Assembly (NCBI GenBank): GCA_035873375.1
Contig: JAYWMQ010000004.1
Span: 1-43,805 of the forward strand
DNA from: Nitrospirota bacterium
GTDB lineage: Bacteria; Nitrospirota; Thermodesulfovibrionia; Thermodesulfovibrionales; JdFR-85
Reading direction: 5' to 3'
DNA: 43,805 nt
Shown: positions 43,183 to 43,805 of the stretch, one piece after another
Layout: each line of letters starts with the position of its first letter
How positions within the stretch are numbered: position 1 is the first letter of the stretch
Translations under genes and position numbers: made by a program
The notes under the pieces: model-generated
What the model was told of the DNA's origin: nothing
Databases searched by the model: none
What the model saw: the letters and a program-made list of their open reading frames with translations, nothing else

Positions 43183-43805
43183 GGGTATTGGTAACCGGAC
43201 TTAATCATAAGACCGCCCCGGTAGAGGTACGGGAAAAACTGGCCTTTGACGGCCCCGGACTGGAGGAGGGACTGAACAGTTTCCTTCAGCTACCGGAGGT
43301 GAAAGGGGCAATGATACTCTCCACCTGCAACAGGGTTGAGATATATGCCCACGTCAGCAACCCTGAAAGGGCCGTTGATTCCGTAAAGGCCTTCCTCTCG
43401 GAATTTCATTCCATTGATCCCGGGGCCCTTGAAAACTCTCTATACTTTTACACTGACAGGGATGCAATAAGGCACGTCTTCCGGGTTGCCTCAAGCCTTG
43501 ATTCAATGGTTGTCGGCGAACCCCAGATATTGGGACAACTGAAGCACGCCTTTGAATTCGCCCTCTCAAAAGGGGCTACAGGCATCCTCCTGAACAGGCT
43601 TCTGAAGAAGGCCATAACTGTTGCAAAGAGGGTAAGGACGGAAACAAGGATTGCTGAAAATGCCGTATCCATAAGTTATGCCGCTGTAGAGCTTACAAAA
43701 AAGATATTTACCGACCTGAGTGAAAAGAGATTCATGCTCCTCGGGGCCGGCGAGATGGCGGAGCTGGCAGTCAGGCACCTTATCAAAAGCGGAGTAAGGG
43801 ATGTA
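43179..43805 (+). CDS. hemA: Glutamyl-tRNA reductase (3' end beyond window)
   Basis: The first 209 residues of the NADPH-dependent enzyme that starts the C5 pathway to tetrapyrroles. The N-terminal catalytic domain has VTGLNHKTAPVEVREKLAF and the nucleophilic cysteine in ILSTCNRVEIYA. The substrate and tRNA motifs VASSLDSMVVGEPQILGQLKHAFE are intact, and the dinucleotide motif LLGAGEMAELA appears near the edge. The ATG at 43179 overlaps the ccsA stop (ATGA). The C-terminal dimerisation domain is cut off by the window. Confidence 0.96.
   Translation, partial: MRVLVTGLNHKTAPVEVREKLAFDGPGLEEGLNSFLQLPEVKGAMILSTCNRVEIYAHVSNPERAVDSVKAFLSEFHSIDPGALENSLYFYTDRDAIRHVFRVASSLDSMVVGEPQILGQLKHAFEFALSKGATGILLNRLLKKAITVAKRVRTETRIAENAVSISYAAVELTKKIFTDLSEKRFMLLGAGEMAELAVRHLIKSGVRDV

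Noticed and set aside
1-43805. CRISPR array
   Set aside because: No set of short, evenly spaced direct repeats was seen anywhere in the window.

Overview
The window looks like a chromosomal segment of a Gram-negative, chemiosmotic, motile bacterium. I infer a Nitrospirota-type or deep deltaproteobacterial-type lineage from gene content: lipid A genes with a probable 2,3-diamino-sugar branch, a menaquinol-type cytochrome b/Rieske plus NrfD operon, System II cytochrome c maturation beside hemA, cobalamin synthesis, an alpha-glucan branching enzyme, and a flagellar motor with a sigma-28 promoter. No rRNA or marker protein fixes the phylum, so this placement is tentative. Most genes are housekeeping and tightly packed, with 4-11 bp overlaps and Shine-Dalgarno (SD) sites that often move the start inside the longest ORF.

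Layout. 1-2.85 kb is an accessory strip: an ISL3-type insertion sequence entering from the left edge, a membrane protein with a TIR/deoxyribosyltransferase-like domain whose 3' end runs into the IS end, and an orphan small protein gene (A) with a strong terminator. 2.85-6.8 kb (minus): TIGR02757/DUF2400, rnr, fbp, then tRNA-Thr. 7.0-14.2 kb: trmJ, leuD, glgB, a convergent phosphohexomutase, leuB and asd. 14.3-17.6 kb: two adjacent genes sharing an N-terminal domain, one ending in HEAT repeats and one in a degenerate HD-GYP domain. 17.6-25.2 kb (minus): one apparent transcription unit trpE-trpG-trpD-gnnA-like-gnnB-like-lpxB-waaA, joining tryptophan and lipid A genes. 25.2-26.4 kb: a small coiled-coil gene, tRNA-Gly, tRNA-Cys and yjbQ. 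26.5-28.8 kb (minus): a second accessory patch with an Ntn-type C45/phospholipase-B-like hydrolase, a small unknown with a Cys-containing tail, and gene B, a paralogue of gene A. 29.2-33.9 kb: cbiB, an NSS sodium symporter, aroK and aroC. 34.2-39.5 kb (minus): a six-gene respiratory operon (tetraheme c, Tat-exported 4x[4Fe-4S], NrfD, Rieske, cytochrome b, pentaheme c). 39.8-41.5 kb (minus): motA-motB behind a perfect sigma-28 promoter. 41.5-43.8 kb (plus): a MobB-like P-loop protein, ccsA and the start of hemA.

How the parts work together. The respiratory operon encodes what looks like a hybrid quinol-oxidising complex: two membrane quinone modules (cytochrome b and NrfD) with periplasmic FeS and multiheme c electron carriers. 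ccsA and hemA supply cytochrome maturation and haem. trpEGD, aroK and aroC serve chorismate and tryptophan. leuB, leuD and asd serve leucine and the aspartate family.

Most interesting: the hybrid b/Rieske-NrfD operon, whose cytochrome b has PQWY instead of PEWY; the A/B small-protein family with its Ntn-hydrolase neighbours; the shared N-terminal domain of the HEAT/HD-GYP pair; the gnnA/gnnB-like pair; and a recurring promoter layout that predicts leaderless mRNAs, including for trpE.
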